A stretch of DNA of 64,000 bases. Source: Io17-Chloro-G2 sp034420695 (lineage in GTDB: Bacteria > Chloroflexota > Dehalococcoidia > Lucifugimonadales > UBA3495). This document shows positions 24,496 to 33,535 of the stretch, piece after piece. The notes beneath the pieces are model-generated. The model was not told the DNA's origin, did no database searches, and saw only the letters and a program-made list of their open reading frames with translations. Made by a program: the position numbers and the translations under genes. Location: NCBI GenBank assembly GCA_034420695.1, contig DAOULB010000018.1, forward strand, positions 1 to 64,000, in the 5' to 3' direction. Numbering within the stretch: position 1 is the stretch's first letter; every line of letters begins with the position of its first letter.

Positions 24496-25722
24496 ATGGC
24501 ACAAATACGGACACTGCCCCGCTTGGTTGCCGACAGCCTGGAAAGACGTCTCCGGGTGATGCCCGCCGTGGTGGTTACGGGCGCCCGACAAACGGGCAAG
24601 AGCACCCTGACCCAAGAGTTTGCACCGGAACGCCGCCGGTTTCTCTCCTTGGACGAATTGGACGTGCTGGACGCGGCGCGACGGGACCCGGAGGCCCTTT
24701 TCGACGGAAATGAAGCAGTGACCATTGATGAGGTGCAACGGGAGCCAAACCTTCTCTTGGCGGTGAAACGCGCCATAGACAGGGAACGCCACCCAGGAAA
24801 GTTCCTGCTCACCGGTTCTGCCAATCTGTTGCTAATGCGCCGAGTCTCAGAGTCGCTGGCCGGACGGGCAAGCTACCTTACTTTGTGGCCAATGACACGG
24901 CGCGAGGAAGCCGGCCTCGGGCGCGGCGGCATCTGGGAAGAACTGCTTGAGGCCCGAGATGAAGACTGGCTGGAACTGCTGGCGTCCCAACCATCGGCAC
25001 GGGAAAACTGGCGAAATCTGGCGCGGCGCGGGGGTTTTCCTTTTCCGGCAGCGCACCTCGAATCTGCGGAAGAAAGGGCAATCTGGTTCGACGGCTACGA
25101 GCGCACCTATCTGGAAAGGGACCTGCAAGACATTTCATCCATAACTGCGCTGCCCGACTTTCGCCGCGTCATGCGGGCCGCCTGCCTCCGATTGGGGCAA
25201 ATTCTGAACCAAGCGGAGCTTGGCCGCGACGTGGCATTGCCGCAAGCGACGGTGCACCGCTACCTGAATCTGCTGGAAACGTCATATATGCTGGTGCGGC
25301 TGCCGTCCTATGCCGTCAACAGGACCAAGCGGCTTATCAAATCACCAAAGGCGTATTGGTCCGATACCGGGCTGGCATTGTATCTTGCACAAGAGACGGA
25401 GCCGAGAGGCGCCCACTTGGAGAACATCATCCTGCACGATCTGCTGGCTTGGCGCGACGCTCGGCTCGCGCCCGCGGAGCTCTTCTATTGGCGCACCACC
25501 ATCGGCGAAGAAGTGGACTTTGTCATCGAGGCTGGAAGCCGCCTGCTGCCCATAGAAGTCAAGGCATCCGGAAGGCCGCGGTTCCAAGATACAGCCAACC
25601 TGCGGATATTCCGGAACGAGTACGGTGAGACCTCCAGGGCCGGGCTGTTGCTGCATGATGGCGAGACGCTGGAATGGCTCGCACCCGGGGTTTTAGCCGC
25701 GCCTTGGTGGAGGGTTCTGTAG
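24496..25722 (+). CDS. ATP-binding protein with AAA and DUF4143 domains
   Basis: 408 residues from MAQIRTLPR. Walker A VVTGARQTGKSTL (residues ~26-38), Walker B-like AVTIDEVQREPNLL, and sensor-like KFLLTGSANLLLM. The DUF4143 half has YLERDLQDI, a winged-helix segment (LGRDVALPQATVHRYLNLLE), SPKAYWSDTGLALYL, and a PD-(D/E)XK-like end (EVDFVIEAGSRLLPIEVKASGR). This very common family is often mobile; its function is poorly known. A longer frame starts at 24460, but the palindrome lies there. It converges on vsr with 1 bp between the stops. Confidence 0.88.
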   Translation: MAQIRTLPRLVADSLERRLRVMPAVVVTGARQTGKSTLTQEFAPERRRFLSLDELDVLDAARRDPEALFDGNEAVTIDEVQREPNLLLAVKRAIDRERHPGKFLLTGSANLLLMRRVSESLAGRASYLTLWPMTRREEAGLGRGGIWEELLEARDEDWLELLASQPSARENWRNLARRGGFPFPAAHLESAEERAIWFDGYERTYLERDLQDISSITALPDFRRVMRAACLRLGQILNQAELGRDVALPQATVHRYLNLLETSYMLVRLPSYAVNRTKRLIKSPKAYWSDTGLALYLAQETEPRGAHLENIILHDLLAWRDARLAPAELFYWRTTIGEEVDFVIEAGSRLLPIEVKASGRPRFQDTANLRIFRNEYGETSRAGLLLHDGETLEWLAPGVLAAPWWRVL

Positions 25723-25723
25723 C

Positions 25724-26155
25724 TCAAACGCTGTGTTCTCGTCGAAGGTTTTCTTTCCTACTGGCAAGAAGTTCTATCAAGGAACTCGTGGCAGGGGATT
25801 TCTCGCACTCCCAAATAACTACTCGCTCCCACCTCATAGACTCAAGGGTGTTGGCGTTTTCCAAGTCGCGTCGAATGTTACGCCTTATCTTGGGAATCCA
25901 GTATTCGGTATTACTCGAAGGCATCCTTGCTCGTTTGCAGCCATGCCAGTGCCAGAAGCACCCGTGAACGAAGACCGCTATACGGTAACGAGGGAGCAGG
26001 ATGTCCGGTTTGCCCGGGATGTCTTTTCGATGCAAGCGGAAGCGAAACCCAGCCCGGTGTATCGCCCGGCGGACATACAGTTCGCAGGAAGTGTTCTTGC
26101 CTTTGACAGCCGCCATCGTGCGGCTGCGCCGCGACGGGGAGACGTTATCGGCCAC
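25724..26155 (-). CDS. vsr: Very short patch repair endonuclease
   Basis: 143 residues. Vsr nicks DNA beside T:G mismatches that arise when 5-methylcytosine deaminates. Family landmarks are visible: SRTMAAVKGKNTSCELYVRRAIHRAGFR, DIPGKPDILLPRYRIAVFVHGCFWH with the catalytic Asp, the HGC/WH zinc site, and EYWIPKI. It is the last gene of a methyltransferase-endonuclease-vsr set on the minus strand, which fits its role of protecting methylated sites. The stretch is more AT-rich than the surrounding genes. Confidence 0.95.
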   Translation of the reverse strand: MADNVSPSRRSRTMAAVKGKNTSCELYVRRAIHRAGFRFRLHRKDIPGKPDILLPRYRIAVFVHGCFWHWHGCKRARMPSSNTEYWIPKIRRNIRRDLENANTLESMRWERVVIWECEKSPATSSLIELLASRKENLRREHSV

Positions 26156-26175
26156 AGCTATCTCTTCGTTTTGGT

Positions 26176-26823
26176 CTATCCCGGACCAGACAATTCTTCC
26201 AATCGCGTAGCAGCCAGATGCTCCAACCTCTTTGCTTGGGTCAAGAGCGTGTTTCTTAATCCGATTCTAACTTGGCGTTCGCTAATTACTTGAGCCAATT
26301 TGGCGATAGTCGTGGCTCTTCTTGCCACTCTTATGTCCGGATGTCTGCGCCGTTCAAAAATTGGCGAGGGGACAATTCTTTTTCGTACAGATGGCGGCAA
26401 TACTATGACTGGCGCAAGGGGCACGGCAGCTTCGTTCAGTACGGCTTCGAAAGTGGAATTCTTCAGAACCATAGAATAAACCGTGAATTCGGCCGAGTTT
26501 AATGTTTCCTTTGATGGGTTAACCTCCAAATCCCAAAATGGCCACATTTCGACCTCTGCCACCTCGAAGGGGTCCAATACGTTCATTGCCACTGCATCTG
26601 TTCGCTGATTCGTTAGGTGCCTCCTAATCCGAGTTCTCAGTCGTTCCGCGGTCTGACCTACATAAATGGGCTCTCCGTCATAGTCGAAAAAAGCATAGAC
26701 CCCGACTTTCGCGTCCCCGACACGCTTGCCTGTACTGTCGGGCGAGTTCAGCACAAGCTCCAGTTCTTGCCTGATTGCTACTACTTCCTCCGGGGGCTCA
26801 AAAGCAACATCGGATTCAGGCAT
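26176..26823 (-). CDS. GIY-YIG restriction endonuclease
   Basis: 215 residues from MPESDVAF. Residues ~42-75 hold the nuclease core VGVYAFFDYDGEPIYVGQT, then RLRTRIRRHL, with the two Tyr positions, the Arg helix and, further on, Glu in LNSAEFTVYS. The layout resembles the Eco29kI type of GIY-YIG restriction enzymes. The ATG overlaps the methyltransferase stop by 8 bp, so the two are translated together. The recognition site cannot be read from sequence. The longer frame would lie inside the methyltransferase and is rejected. Confidence 0.85.
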   Translation of the reverse strand: MPESDVAFEPPEEVVAIRQELELVLNSPDSTGKRVGDAKVGVYAFFDYDGEPIYVGQTAERLRTRIRRHLTNQRTDAVAMNVLDPFEVAEVEMWPFWDLEVNPSKETLNSAEFTVYSMVLKNSTFEAVLNEAAVPLAPVIVLPPSVRKRIVPSPIFERRRHPDIRVARRATTIAKLAQVISERQVRIGLRNTLLTQAKRLEHLAATRLEELSGPG

Positions 26824-27961
26824 GAATGTTTTCCATTGCAGTTTCAGATGTCTGAAACCCATTCTTGTGTGCAATGAGGGGCATAAGGGCATTTCTGGCT
26901 AGCCAAGAAATTGTTGGCACGCAGACAGCGTCTCCTAGGGCAAACCTCCCCTGATTTTCAGTCGCCCCACCCAAATCAATATCGGGCGCTCCTTGAAGTC
27001 GACAGTATTCGCGAGCCGTCATCCACCTAACGCGAAACTCACCGAGCCCAGCTTCTACTAAGGCCTGCCGGCTGGAACCTCCCCGTCCCGTCCTAAGGCA
27101 ACCGCTAATTTGGTCGTTTCTTATTTCCCAAACTGCCTTCCCATGCCTAGTTCTTCGATAAGCCGTAGCCCATTGGACAGCAGGCGACAATTTCATCCCT
27201 TGCAACCGTTTAGACTGGATGGGCGACAGGGAATCAACAAATCCTCGAACACGATCTCCGTTCCACCACAAAGGGTTGTCCCTGTCCAGTTTATCGACTA
27301 CGTCTTCAAGGGTGCTTGAGCAATTTGGCAAAGGCGGCAATGATAGGGATCGTATAGTTAATTCCGGATAGCGCTCGCGGAACTTGCCTACCCAGGGGGG
27401 GTGAACTTCCGAGTTGAACGACAACTCTGGTTCGCATAAGTTTCCAAACCAACCAATAACAAACAGTCTAGGCCGGCTCTGGGGGACGAACCTCACGGCG
27501 TCCAATACGATTACATCACAAACGTAGCCCATTGAGTTCAAGTTGGCGACCGTGCTGCGAAGAAAACCACCCTCGTTAGAACTGGCAAACCCTAGCACGT
27601 TCTCCAGCAATATTACTTCAGGCTTTCTAATCCCCATCTCTCGAACTATGCGCAAGAATTCATTGACTAGGCTTGAATTTCTGCCTTCCGACCCTGCTCG
27701 CATCCCAGCGACAGAAACATCGGTGCAAGGAAAGGAAGCGGCTGCTAATTCAATCCGAGGTATTTCCCACCCTCGCAGTTTCCTAATATCCGATAAGACA
27801 AACTCAGAAGTCTGATTGTTTGCCTCATATATCCTTTTCTTGACGTCATCAATGTCATTGGCGAAGACGACCTCAAATCCTTCGGGTTCTAGTCCTCTTT
27901 TAACCAGTCCGATACCTGCGAAGAATTCGGCTACTCTGGGTCGCTCTAGTAGTTCACGCAC
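26816..27961 (-). CDS. DNA (cytosine-5) methyltransferase
   Basis: 381 residues. Motif I FFAGIGLVKRGLE, motif IV ASFPCTDVS with the catalytic Cys (residue ~75), motif VI LLENVLGF, motif VIII QSRPRLFVIG, and motifs IX-X (RWMTAREYCRLQG, ALGDAVCVPTISWLA) are in the normal m5C order. The variable target-recognition region (~180-290) has no family I can name. With the endonuclease and Vsr it forms a complete type II restriction-modification set. Composition is clearly more AT-rich than the flanking chromosome, suggesting horizontal transfer. Confidence 0.96.
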   Translation of the reverse strand: MRELLERPRVAEFFAGIGLVKRGLEPEGFEVVFANDIDDVKKRIYEANNQTSEFVLSDIRKLRGWEIPRIELAAASFPCTDVSVAGMRAGSEGRNSSLVNEFLRIVREMGIRKPEVILLENVLGFASSNEGGFLRSTVANLNSMGYVCDVIVLDAVRFVPQSRPRLFVIGWFGNLCEPELSFNSEVHPPWVGKFRERYPELTIRSLSLPPLPNCSSTLEDVVDKLDRDNPLWWNGDRVRGFVDSLSPIQSKRLQGMKLSPAVQWATAYRRTRHGKAVWEIRNDQISGCLRTGRGGSSRQALVEAGLGEFRVRWMTAREYCRLQGAPDIDLGGATENQGRFALGDAVCVPTISWLARNALMPLIAHKNGFQTSETAMENIHA

Positions 27962-28071
27962 AGTTCAGCCCGTCCTCGTTGCAGTCAGTACAAGAAACTT
28001 GGTGTACGCGCGTCTTGCATAGCAAGGATAGATAGCACAACCGCTGCAAACAACTCAACCGCCAAACGTCA

Positions 28072-28827
28072 TCATTCTGATTCAAAGGCCTCATCATATT
28101 CATCAAGTTGTTTTCGAATCCACTCAGCCAGCTGTTCCCAAAGGGTGAAGACTTGGTCATGCACCGCACCGGCATCGGACGTTAGCCAATTTATTCCTGC
28201 GGAGACGGTTGCCTTCGCAACCGTCTCAAACACTCGCAAGACCTCTTCGAGCAAGTAATAGAGGACAACATTCACTAGCACGTCATCATAGTGACCGCCC
28301 GGTTGCAAGAGTAACTCACCATTTGGCCCGGACCTAAGAAGCCCTTCCATGCTCTTAGCTCGCGGGTGCGCGCCGTGTTCACTGAGAAAACCATAGTTCG
28401 AGGCCCAGGCTTCTTTGGCCTTGGGCGACACCCTTTCTGCCATTTCATTCATAGAGAGGCCGCCCCTGCCAAGTTTTCCTTCACCACCCAGAAGAACGGA
28501 CAGGGCCTCAGGATTACGCTCACAGTCCTCTGCAACCGCCTGATCCTCCTTGGCCATCCGCACTAAACTCATGGCTTGTTGATAGTAGCCACACTCCAAT
28601 ACTTGTGCGGCTATTCGTAATGAGTTGAAGCTTCGGGTAACCAAGAAAAGCCTTGCGCTTTCAAGTGGATTGTCAGGCTTCGGTTTTTGAACAGCAAAAG
28701 CGGAATGAGCGCGAAGAATTTGGTCAAGAGCTTCCTCCACAAGACTCAGCTCTCGATTGTGTGCCGCCCGTACAGCGGAGGCTACCTCAGCGTCACTCCC
28801 TGAGATGCTCAGAAAAAATCTACTCAT
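28072..28827 (-). CDS. Hypothetical helical protein beside the RM genes
   Basis: 251 residues, predicted mostly alpha-helical. The segment ARLFLVTRSFNSLRIAAQVLECGYYQQAMSLVRM (~58-92) resembles the helical core of DUF5677-like proteins, but no catalytic motif is certain. It lies between the glycosyltransferase gene (5 bp upstream) and the methyltransferase, shares the lower GC of the RM island, and may be a defence accessory. Function unknown. Confidence 0.65.
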   Translation of the reverse strand: MSRFFLSISGSDAEVASAVRAAHNRELSLVEEALDQILRAHSAFAVQKPKPDNPLESARLFLVTRSFNSLRIAAQVLECGYYQQAMSLVRMAKEDQAVAEDCERNPEALSVLLGGEGKLGRGGLSMNEMAERVSPKAKEAWASNYGFLSEHGAHPRAKSMEGLLRSGPNGELLLQPGGHYDDVLVNVVLYYLLEEVLRVFETVAKATVSAGINWLTSDAGAVHDQVFTLWEQLAEWIRKQLDEYDEAFESE

Positions 28828-28832
28828 CGCAT

Positions 28833-30035
28833 TTAGCTCCGGTAAACCTCCAAATACTTCTCGGCGACGGAGGGCCAGGTGAACTCGGAGAGGGCGTATT
28901 CCCGGGCTTGGCGGCCTAGCTCCTGCCGGTGGGGGTCATCGTTCACCAGGCGCACCAGTTCCTCAACGGCGGCGTCCTGGTCGAAGCGGGAGGTGACAAC
29001 GGCGCCCCGGGTTAGCAGCTCGGAGTTGGACCCCACGTCGTGGGTCAGGACGGGGACGCCGTAGGCCATGGCCTCGAAGTAGACCAAGCCGAAGGCCTCA
29101 TACTGGGAAAACAGGGCGAAGATGTCCGCCGTGGCGTACCAACCCGCGAGTTCTTCGTCAGTGGCTTCCCCGGGCAGGCTCACCTGTTCCTGCAGGTCCA
29201 ATCCGTGGATGCGGCGGCGCAGGGAGTTTTCGGCGTCCTCATCGCGGCCCACACACACCAACCGGGTGTCACGGCTGAACCGGGGCCGGGCTTGGGAATA
29301 GACCTCCAGCAGCCATTCCTGGCCCTTGTGCCAGCCCAGCCGGCCCACGCAAAGAATTACCAAAGGTTCAACAAGGGTGGCCTGTTCACTAGTCGAAGGA
29401 CCCGACGACGGATCAGTGTTGGCGGGGTCCAGTTTAACCGGCGAGGCGGCGCCCCAACCGATGACATGCTGACGGGACGGGGGAGACAGGTAAGTGCGGC
29501 ACACCTGCTCGGCTTCGGACCGGGTGAGGGAGACCACGCTGTCCATTACACGGCAGACCAGTATGTTGATGGGGCGCAGCCACCAGCGGGTCCAGGGCAG
29601 GACGTGGAAGGATGGAGTGAAGACAAACCGGGCCCGGCCCCGGAACCAGAACCACGACCAGAGGTGGCCCCAGAACCAGCCGTCGCCCACAAAATGGACC
29701 ACGTCGGGCTGGAACTCGCGGACGTAGCGCCGAACCTGCAGGGGGGAAAACCAGACCAATGGGACCGAATAGAGGGGAACGGACCACCTAGGGAAGCCTT
29801 TCAGACGGAAGATGGCGATGCCCTCGGGGGTGGTCTCTCGGTCGGTCCAGTCCGGATGAGGTTTGCGGGGGAAGGAGTATTTGGTGGTGAGGACGGCGAC
29901 CTCGGCAACCCTGCCGGAGTCCAGCAGATGGAAGGCCAGTTGTTCAATCGCCCTTTCAATGCCGCCCAGGTAGGGCCGGAAGTAGGGCGTCAGGAAAAGG
30001 ACGCGGAGGGGACGTGACGAATCGGGGTCAGTCAC
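28833..30035 (-). CDS. Family 4 glycosyltransferase
   Basis: 400 residues from a GTG that overlaps the purL stop by 8 bp. N-terminal LFLTPYFRPYLGGIERAIEQLA is the GT4 acceptor-domain start. The donor domain contains ILCVGRLGWHKGQEWLLEVY and the nucleotide-sugar site FALFSQYEAFGLVYFEAMAYGVPVL with the conserved E-x7-E. No membrane segment is obvious. Likely involved in cell-surface glycan or glycolipid synthesis. It is coupled to purL but there is no evident functional link. Confidence 0.9.
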   Translation of the reverse strand: MTDPDSSRPLRVLFLTPYFRPYLGGIERAIEQLAFHLLDSGRVAEVAVLTTKYSFPRKPHPDWTDRETTPEGIAIFRLKGFPRWSVPLYSVPLVWFSPLQVRRYVREFQPDVVHFVGDGWFWGHLWSWFWFRGRARFVFTPSFHVLPWTRWWLRPINILVCRVMDSVVSLTRSEAEQVCRTYLSPPSRQHVIGWGAASPVKLDPANTDPSSGPSTSEQATLVEPLVILCVGRLGWHKGQEWLLEVYSQARPRFSRDTRLVCVGRDEDAENSLRRRIHGLDLQEQVSLPGEATDEELAGWYATADIFALFSQYEAFGLVYFEAMAYGVPVLTHDVGSNSELLTRGAVVTSRFDQDAAVEELVRLVNDDPHRQELGRQAREYALSEFTWPSVAEKYLEVYRS

Positions 30036-32244
30036 CGGACGCCCTCTGCAATCCGTTGTTCCAGGCATCTTCCAAGTCTCTTAGCTGTACTGACAAGGTG
30101 CCTCCCAGCACGAATTCGTTGCCACTGGTGGCGCCGAGGCGCAAGAGGGGTGTGTCAGTTTCGGTGGCCAGTTGCTGCAGCCGCGGCCAATTACCCTGTT
30201 CTAGGGAGACCACGATGCGGGATTGGCGTTCACCGAAGAGGGCGATATCCCAGCGGCGGGGCAGGTTGAAGGCGGCCCGGAAGCCCACGCCCCCTTGGAT
30301 TGTGGCCTCGGCCAAGGCCACGGCAAGTCCTCCCTCGGAGCAGTCGTGGGCCGAGGCAATGATGCCTTCGTAGATGCCCCGGCGGCACAATAGCTGTACC
30401 CTTCGTTCCAGGTCCAGGTCGATGGCGGGACGACCGGCCACGACCTGATGGAATTGAACCAGGTATTCGCTGCCGGCCAAGTCGGAAATCCGGGGACGCC
30501 AGCCGTTGATCCCCAAGACAGCCACCACCAAGCCTTCCCCAGTGAAGCCGGACGGGCAGTGCCGTCTTACGTCTTCCAAGAGGCCGAGCCCTCCTACTAC
30601 AGGGGTTGGGTAGACGGCTTGCCCGGGCGACTCGTTATAGAGGCTGACATTGCCGCTGACCACGGGCACTTCAAGGGCACGGCAGGCCTTGGCCATACCC
30701 CGGATGCACCATTCAAGCTGATAGTACACCTCGGGGTCTTCCGGGTTGCCAAAGTTCAGGCAGTCGGTGAGGGCCAAGGGGAGGGCCCCGGAGCAACTGA
30801 GGTTGCGGCAAGCCTCGGCCACTGCTATCTGGCCTCCCCGGTAGGGGTCCAAGTAGCAGTATCGGCTGTTACCGTCTATGGCCAAGGCGATGCCTTTGGT
30901 TGAATTCTTTATCCGCAGCACCGCAGCATCGCCGCCGGGCCCCGCTACGGTGTTGGTCTGAACGTGGGAGTCGTACTGGCGGTGCACCGCCCCTTTGCCG
31001 GTGATATTCGGCGACGACAGCAGGCCCAGGAGCAACTCTTCAGGAGACGTTTCGGGCACCGGGACAGTTTTGAGGTCCAGCCGCTGCCTTTCGTGATAGG
31101 CAGGTGCGGGTTTCCCCTTGAACCTGTATTGAGGCGGGCGGGACAGATGCCGGATGGGCAGGTTCGCAACCGGGCGGCCGGAGTCGGAGACAAGCACTTC
31201 CTGAGGCCCCAGAATCTCACCGACGGTGCGGCATTCGACTTCCCATTTGTCCATGACCCCAAGCACCGCGTCGAGTCCATCGGGCGGGACCACCAGCAGC
31301 ATTCTTTCCTGGGACTCGGACAACATGACATCGTAGCCGTCCATGTCCTTCTCCCGGCGGTGCACCATGGAGACGTCCAATGCGATACCCCTGCCTCCTC
31401 CCGACGCGGACTCGATGGCGGCACTGGTCAGCCCGGCGGCTCCCAAGTCCTGGATGGCGGAAACGGCGCCGGTGCCCAGGGCCTCCAAGCAGGCCTCAAT
31501 TAGCACTTTCTCCAGAAAGGGATTGCCCACTTGCACGGTGGGCCGCAGTTCCTGGTCCTCATCCTCGCCGAAGGTACGGGAAGCGAGGCCCGATGCGCCG
31601 TGGATTCCGTCGCGGCCGGTCTGCGCGCCGACCAGCAACACCAAGTGCCCAGCCTGAGGGGCAGCCGAGGTCGCCAGCCGATCCTTTTCCACCAAGCCCA
31701 CGCACATGGCGTTGACCAGCGGGTTTTGGGAATAGCAAGGGTCGAAATAGATCTCGCCAGCCACATCGGGCACGCCGATGCAGTTTCCGTACCAGGAGAT
31801 ACCGGCCACTACTCCTTGAAACAACCGCCGGCTGCGGGGGTCGTCCAGGGGGCCAAACCGGAGGGAGTTGAGCAAGGCCACGGGCCGGGCGCCCATGGCC
31901 AGGATATCCCGCACTATTCCGCCGACGCCGGTGGCAGCGCCCTGCAGGGGCTCCACGGCCGACGGATGGTTGTGGGACTCGACTTTGAAGACCGCCACAA
32001 GACCGTCTCCCAAGTCCACGGCCCCGGCATTCTCCGCTCCGGGAGTTGACATGACCCGGGGAGACTTGCCGGGCAGGAGTTTCAGCAGGGGCTTGGAGTG
32101 CTTGTAACCGCAGTGCTCGCTCCAGAGTGCGCCGAACATGCCCAACTCGACCGGGTTGGGTTCCCGGTCCAGCAGGTCCACAATGCGGTCATATTCCGTC
32201 CGGCTCAGGGCTATCTGGTCAAGGACTTCCTGGGTTACGGGCAT
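30028..32244 (-). CDS. purL: Phosphoribosylformylglycinamidine synthase subunit PurL
   Basis: 738 residues, the length of the small PurL that works with PurS and PurQ. It makes FGAM from FGAR, ATP and glutamine-derived ammonia in purine synthesis. Seen are SEHCGYKHSKPLL, KVESHNHPSAVEPLQGAATGVGGIVRDI, ALTDCLNFGNPEDPEV and HDCSEGGLAVALAE. ATG 32244 gives the normal N-terminus (MPVTQEVLDQIALSRTEYD). It starts 8 bp after recF ends. PurS and PurQ are not in the window. Confidence 0.97.
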   Translation of the reverse strand: MPVTQEVLDQIALSRTEYDRIVDLLDREPNPVELGMFGALWSEHCGYKHSKPLLKLLPGKSPRVMSTPGAENAGAVDLGDGLVAVFKVESHNHPSAVEPLQGAATGVGGIVRDILAMGARPVALLNSLRFGPLDDPRSRRLFQGVVAGISWYGNCIGVPDVAGEIYFDPCYSQNPLVNAMCVGLVEKDRLATSAAPQAGHLVLLVGAQTGRDGIHGASGLASRTFGEDEDQELRPTVQVGNPFLEKVLIEACLEALGTGAVSAIQDLGAAGLTSAAIESASGGGRGIALDVSMVHRREKDMDGYDVMLSESQERMLLVVPPDGLDAVLGVMDKWEVECRTVGEILGPQEVLVSDSGRPVANLPIRHLSRPPQYRFKGKPAPAYHERQRLDLKTVPVPETSPEELLLGLLSSPNITGKGAVHRQYDSHVQTNTVAGPGGDAAVLRIKNSTKGIALAIDGNSRYCYLDPYRGGQIAVAEACRNLSCSGALPLALTDCLNFGNPEDPEVYYQLEWCIRGMAKACRALEVPVVSGNVSLYNESPGQAVYPTPVVGGLGLLEDVRRHCPSGFTGEGLVVAVLGINGWRPRISDLAGSEYLVQFHQVVAGRPAIDLDLERRVQLLCRRGIYEGIIASAHDCSEGGLAVALAEATIQGGVGFRAAFNLPRRWDIALFGERQSRIVVSLEQGNWPRLQQLATETDTPLLRLGATSGNEFVLGGTLSVQLRDLEDAWNNGLQRASGD

Positions 32245-32251
32245 AGTTCCC

Positions 32252-33478
32252 TCATGCTGCGGCGATGTCTCCGGATGAAACCAACCCTTGGCCTGACGCA
32301 ACCGGGGTCACCCGGCCCTCCTGCACGTGATAATAAGAGGCACGGTCCTCAAAATGGGCGGACGCCAGTTCCAAGTCGGTGGTGGTGATAAAGGTCTGCT
32401 GGTAGCGGGCGGCTTGGTCCAAAACACGCCGGCGCCGGGAGGCGTCCATTTCCGAGAGCACGTCGTCCAGCAGAACCAGGGGGCCCTCGGTCTTGGAAGC
32501 GGCCAGATAAGCAGCCTCGGCAAGCTTCAAGGACAGGGCGATGGTCCGGGCTTGCCCCCTGGAGGAGAAAGCACCCATATCCACGCCGTCCATCGAGAAC
32601 TGGACGTCGTCACGGTGAGGGCCCGCGGCGGTGGCGGCAGTTGCGAGTTCCCGGGACTGCAGTGCCTCCAAGGCCCCGCGGAAGGCAGCCTCCATGCCGG
32701 ACTCAACGGGGGTCAGATCAACACTGGGCTGGTAACGCAGGTCCAATTCGCCGCCGGGACCGCTGAGTGCCCGATGCTTCTCGGCGGAAATGGGCCCAAT
32801 CCTGTCGAGGGCCTCCTGTCGCCGCCAAGTGATCCAAGAGCCGTCGGCGACCAGCTGGCTGGTCCAGTATTCCAACTCCTGAGGGCCGGCGCGCCCATCC
32901 CGGAGCAACCGCAGCAACCGGTTGCGCTGCTGCATGACCCTCTGGTAACGCTGCAGGGACCGGACGTAGAGCGGGTCGGTCTGGGAAAGCAATATGTCCA
33001 GGAAACGCCGCCGCACCGATGGGGCGCCCAGCACCAACTGCATGTCGTCGGCACTGAACAGCACGGCGGGCACTTGGCCCACCAGCTCAGCGGCGGTGCG
33101 TCGGACCCGGCTTACCCTGATCTGCTTGCGGACCGCAGGCGTGGCCCGATGGCTGGCACCGGCGGCCCCGTTACGGCCCGGGGCCATAGCAGGCTGGTAA
33201 CCAATGTTCACTTGAGTACGGGAGTCACGGTTGACAACGACGCCCCCAATTACGGCCATTTCCGATTGGGCCGCGGCTTGGAAGTTCACCACCTCGCCTT
33301 CGCTCTCGGCGCGAAATGAACGGGCGATGGCCAGGGTGTATACAGCCTCGAGCAGGGCAGTTTTGCCTTGAGCATTCGCGCCAAAGAAAACCAGGACCCC
33401 TTCCGGAAGCTCCAACTCCAAGGGGGCCAAATTGCGGAAATTGGTGAGAGAAAGATGTTCGAGGTGGGCCAACCGCAA
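32252..33478 (-). CDS. recF: DNA replication and repair protein RecF
   Basis: 408 residues, an SMC-like ATPase that helps load RecA at gaps. Walker A FFGANAQGKTALLEAVY (residue ~31), the N-terminal LEHLSLTNFRNLAPLELELP, signature AFSSRGQARTIALSLKLAEA, and Walker B LLDDVLSEMDASRRRRVL are all present. It is followed at 8 bp by purL and preceded by a hypothetical gene on the same strand. dnaA and gyrB are not adjacent, unlike the classical order. Confidence 0.96.
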   Translation of the reverse strand: MRLAHLEHLSLTNFRNLAPLELELPEGVLVFFGANAQGKTALLEAVYTLAIARSFRAESEGEVVNFQAAAQSEMAVIGGVVVNRDSRTQVNIGYQPAMAPGRNGAAGASHRATPAVRKQIRVSRVRRTAAELVGQVPAVLFSADDMQLVLGAPSVRRRFLDILLSQTDPLYVRSLQRYQRVMQQRNRLLRLLRDGRAGPQELEYWTSQLVADGSWITWRRQEALDRIGPISAEKHRALSGPGGELDLRYQPSVDLTPVESGMEAAFRGALEALQSRELATAATAAGPHRDDVQFSMDGVDMGAFSSRGQARTIALSLKLAEAAYLAASKTEGPLVLLDDVLSEMDASRRRRVLDQAARYQQTFITTTDLELASAHFEDRASYYHVQEGRVTPVASGQGLVSSGDIAAA

Positions 33479-33535
33479 CTACCAACCGGGGAGGCTAGAG
33501 GACGCAGCGCCCATTGTAACAGGCCAGGTCCCCCG

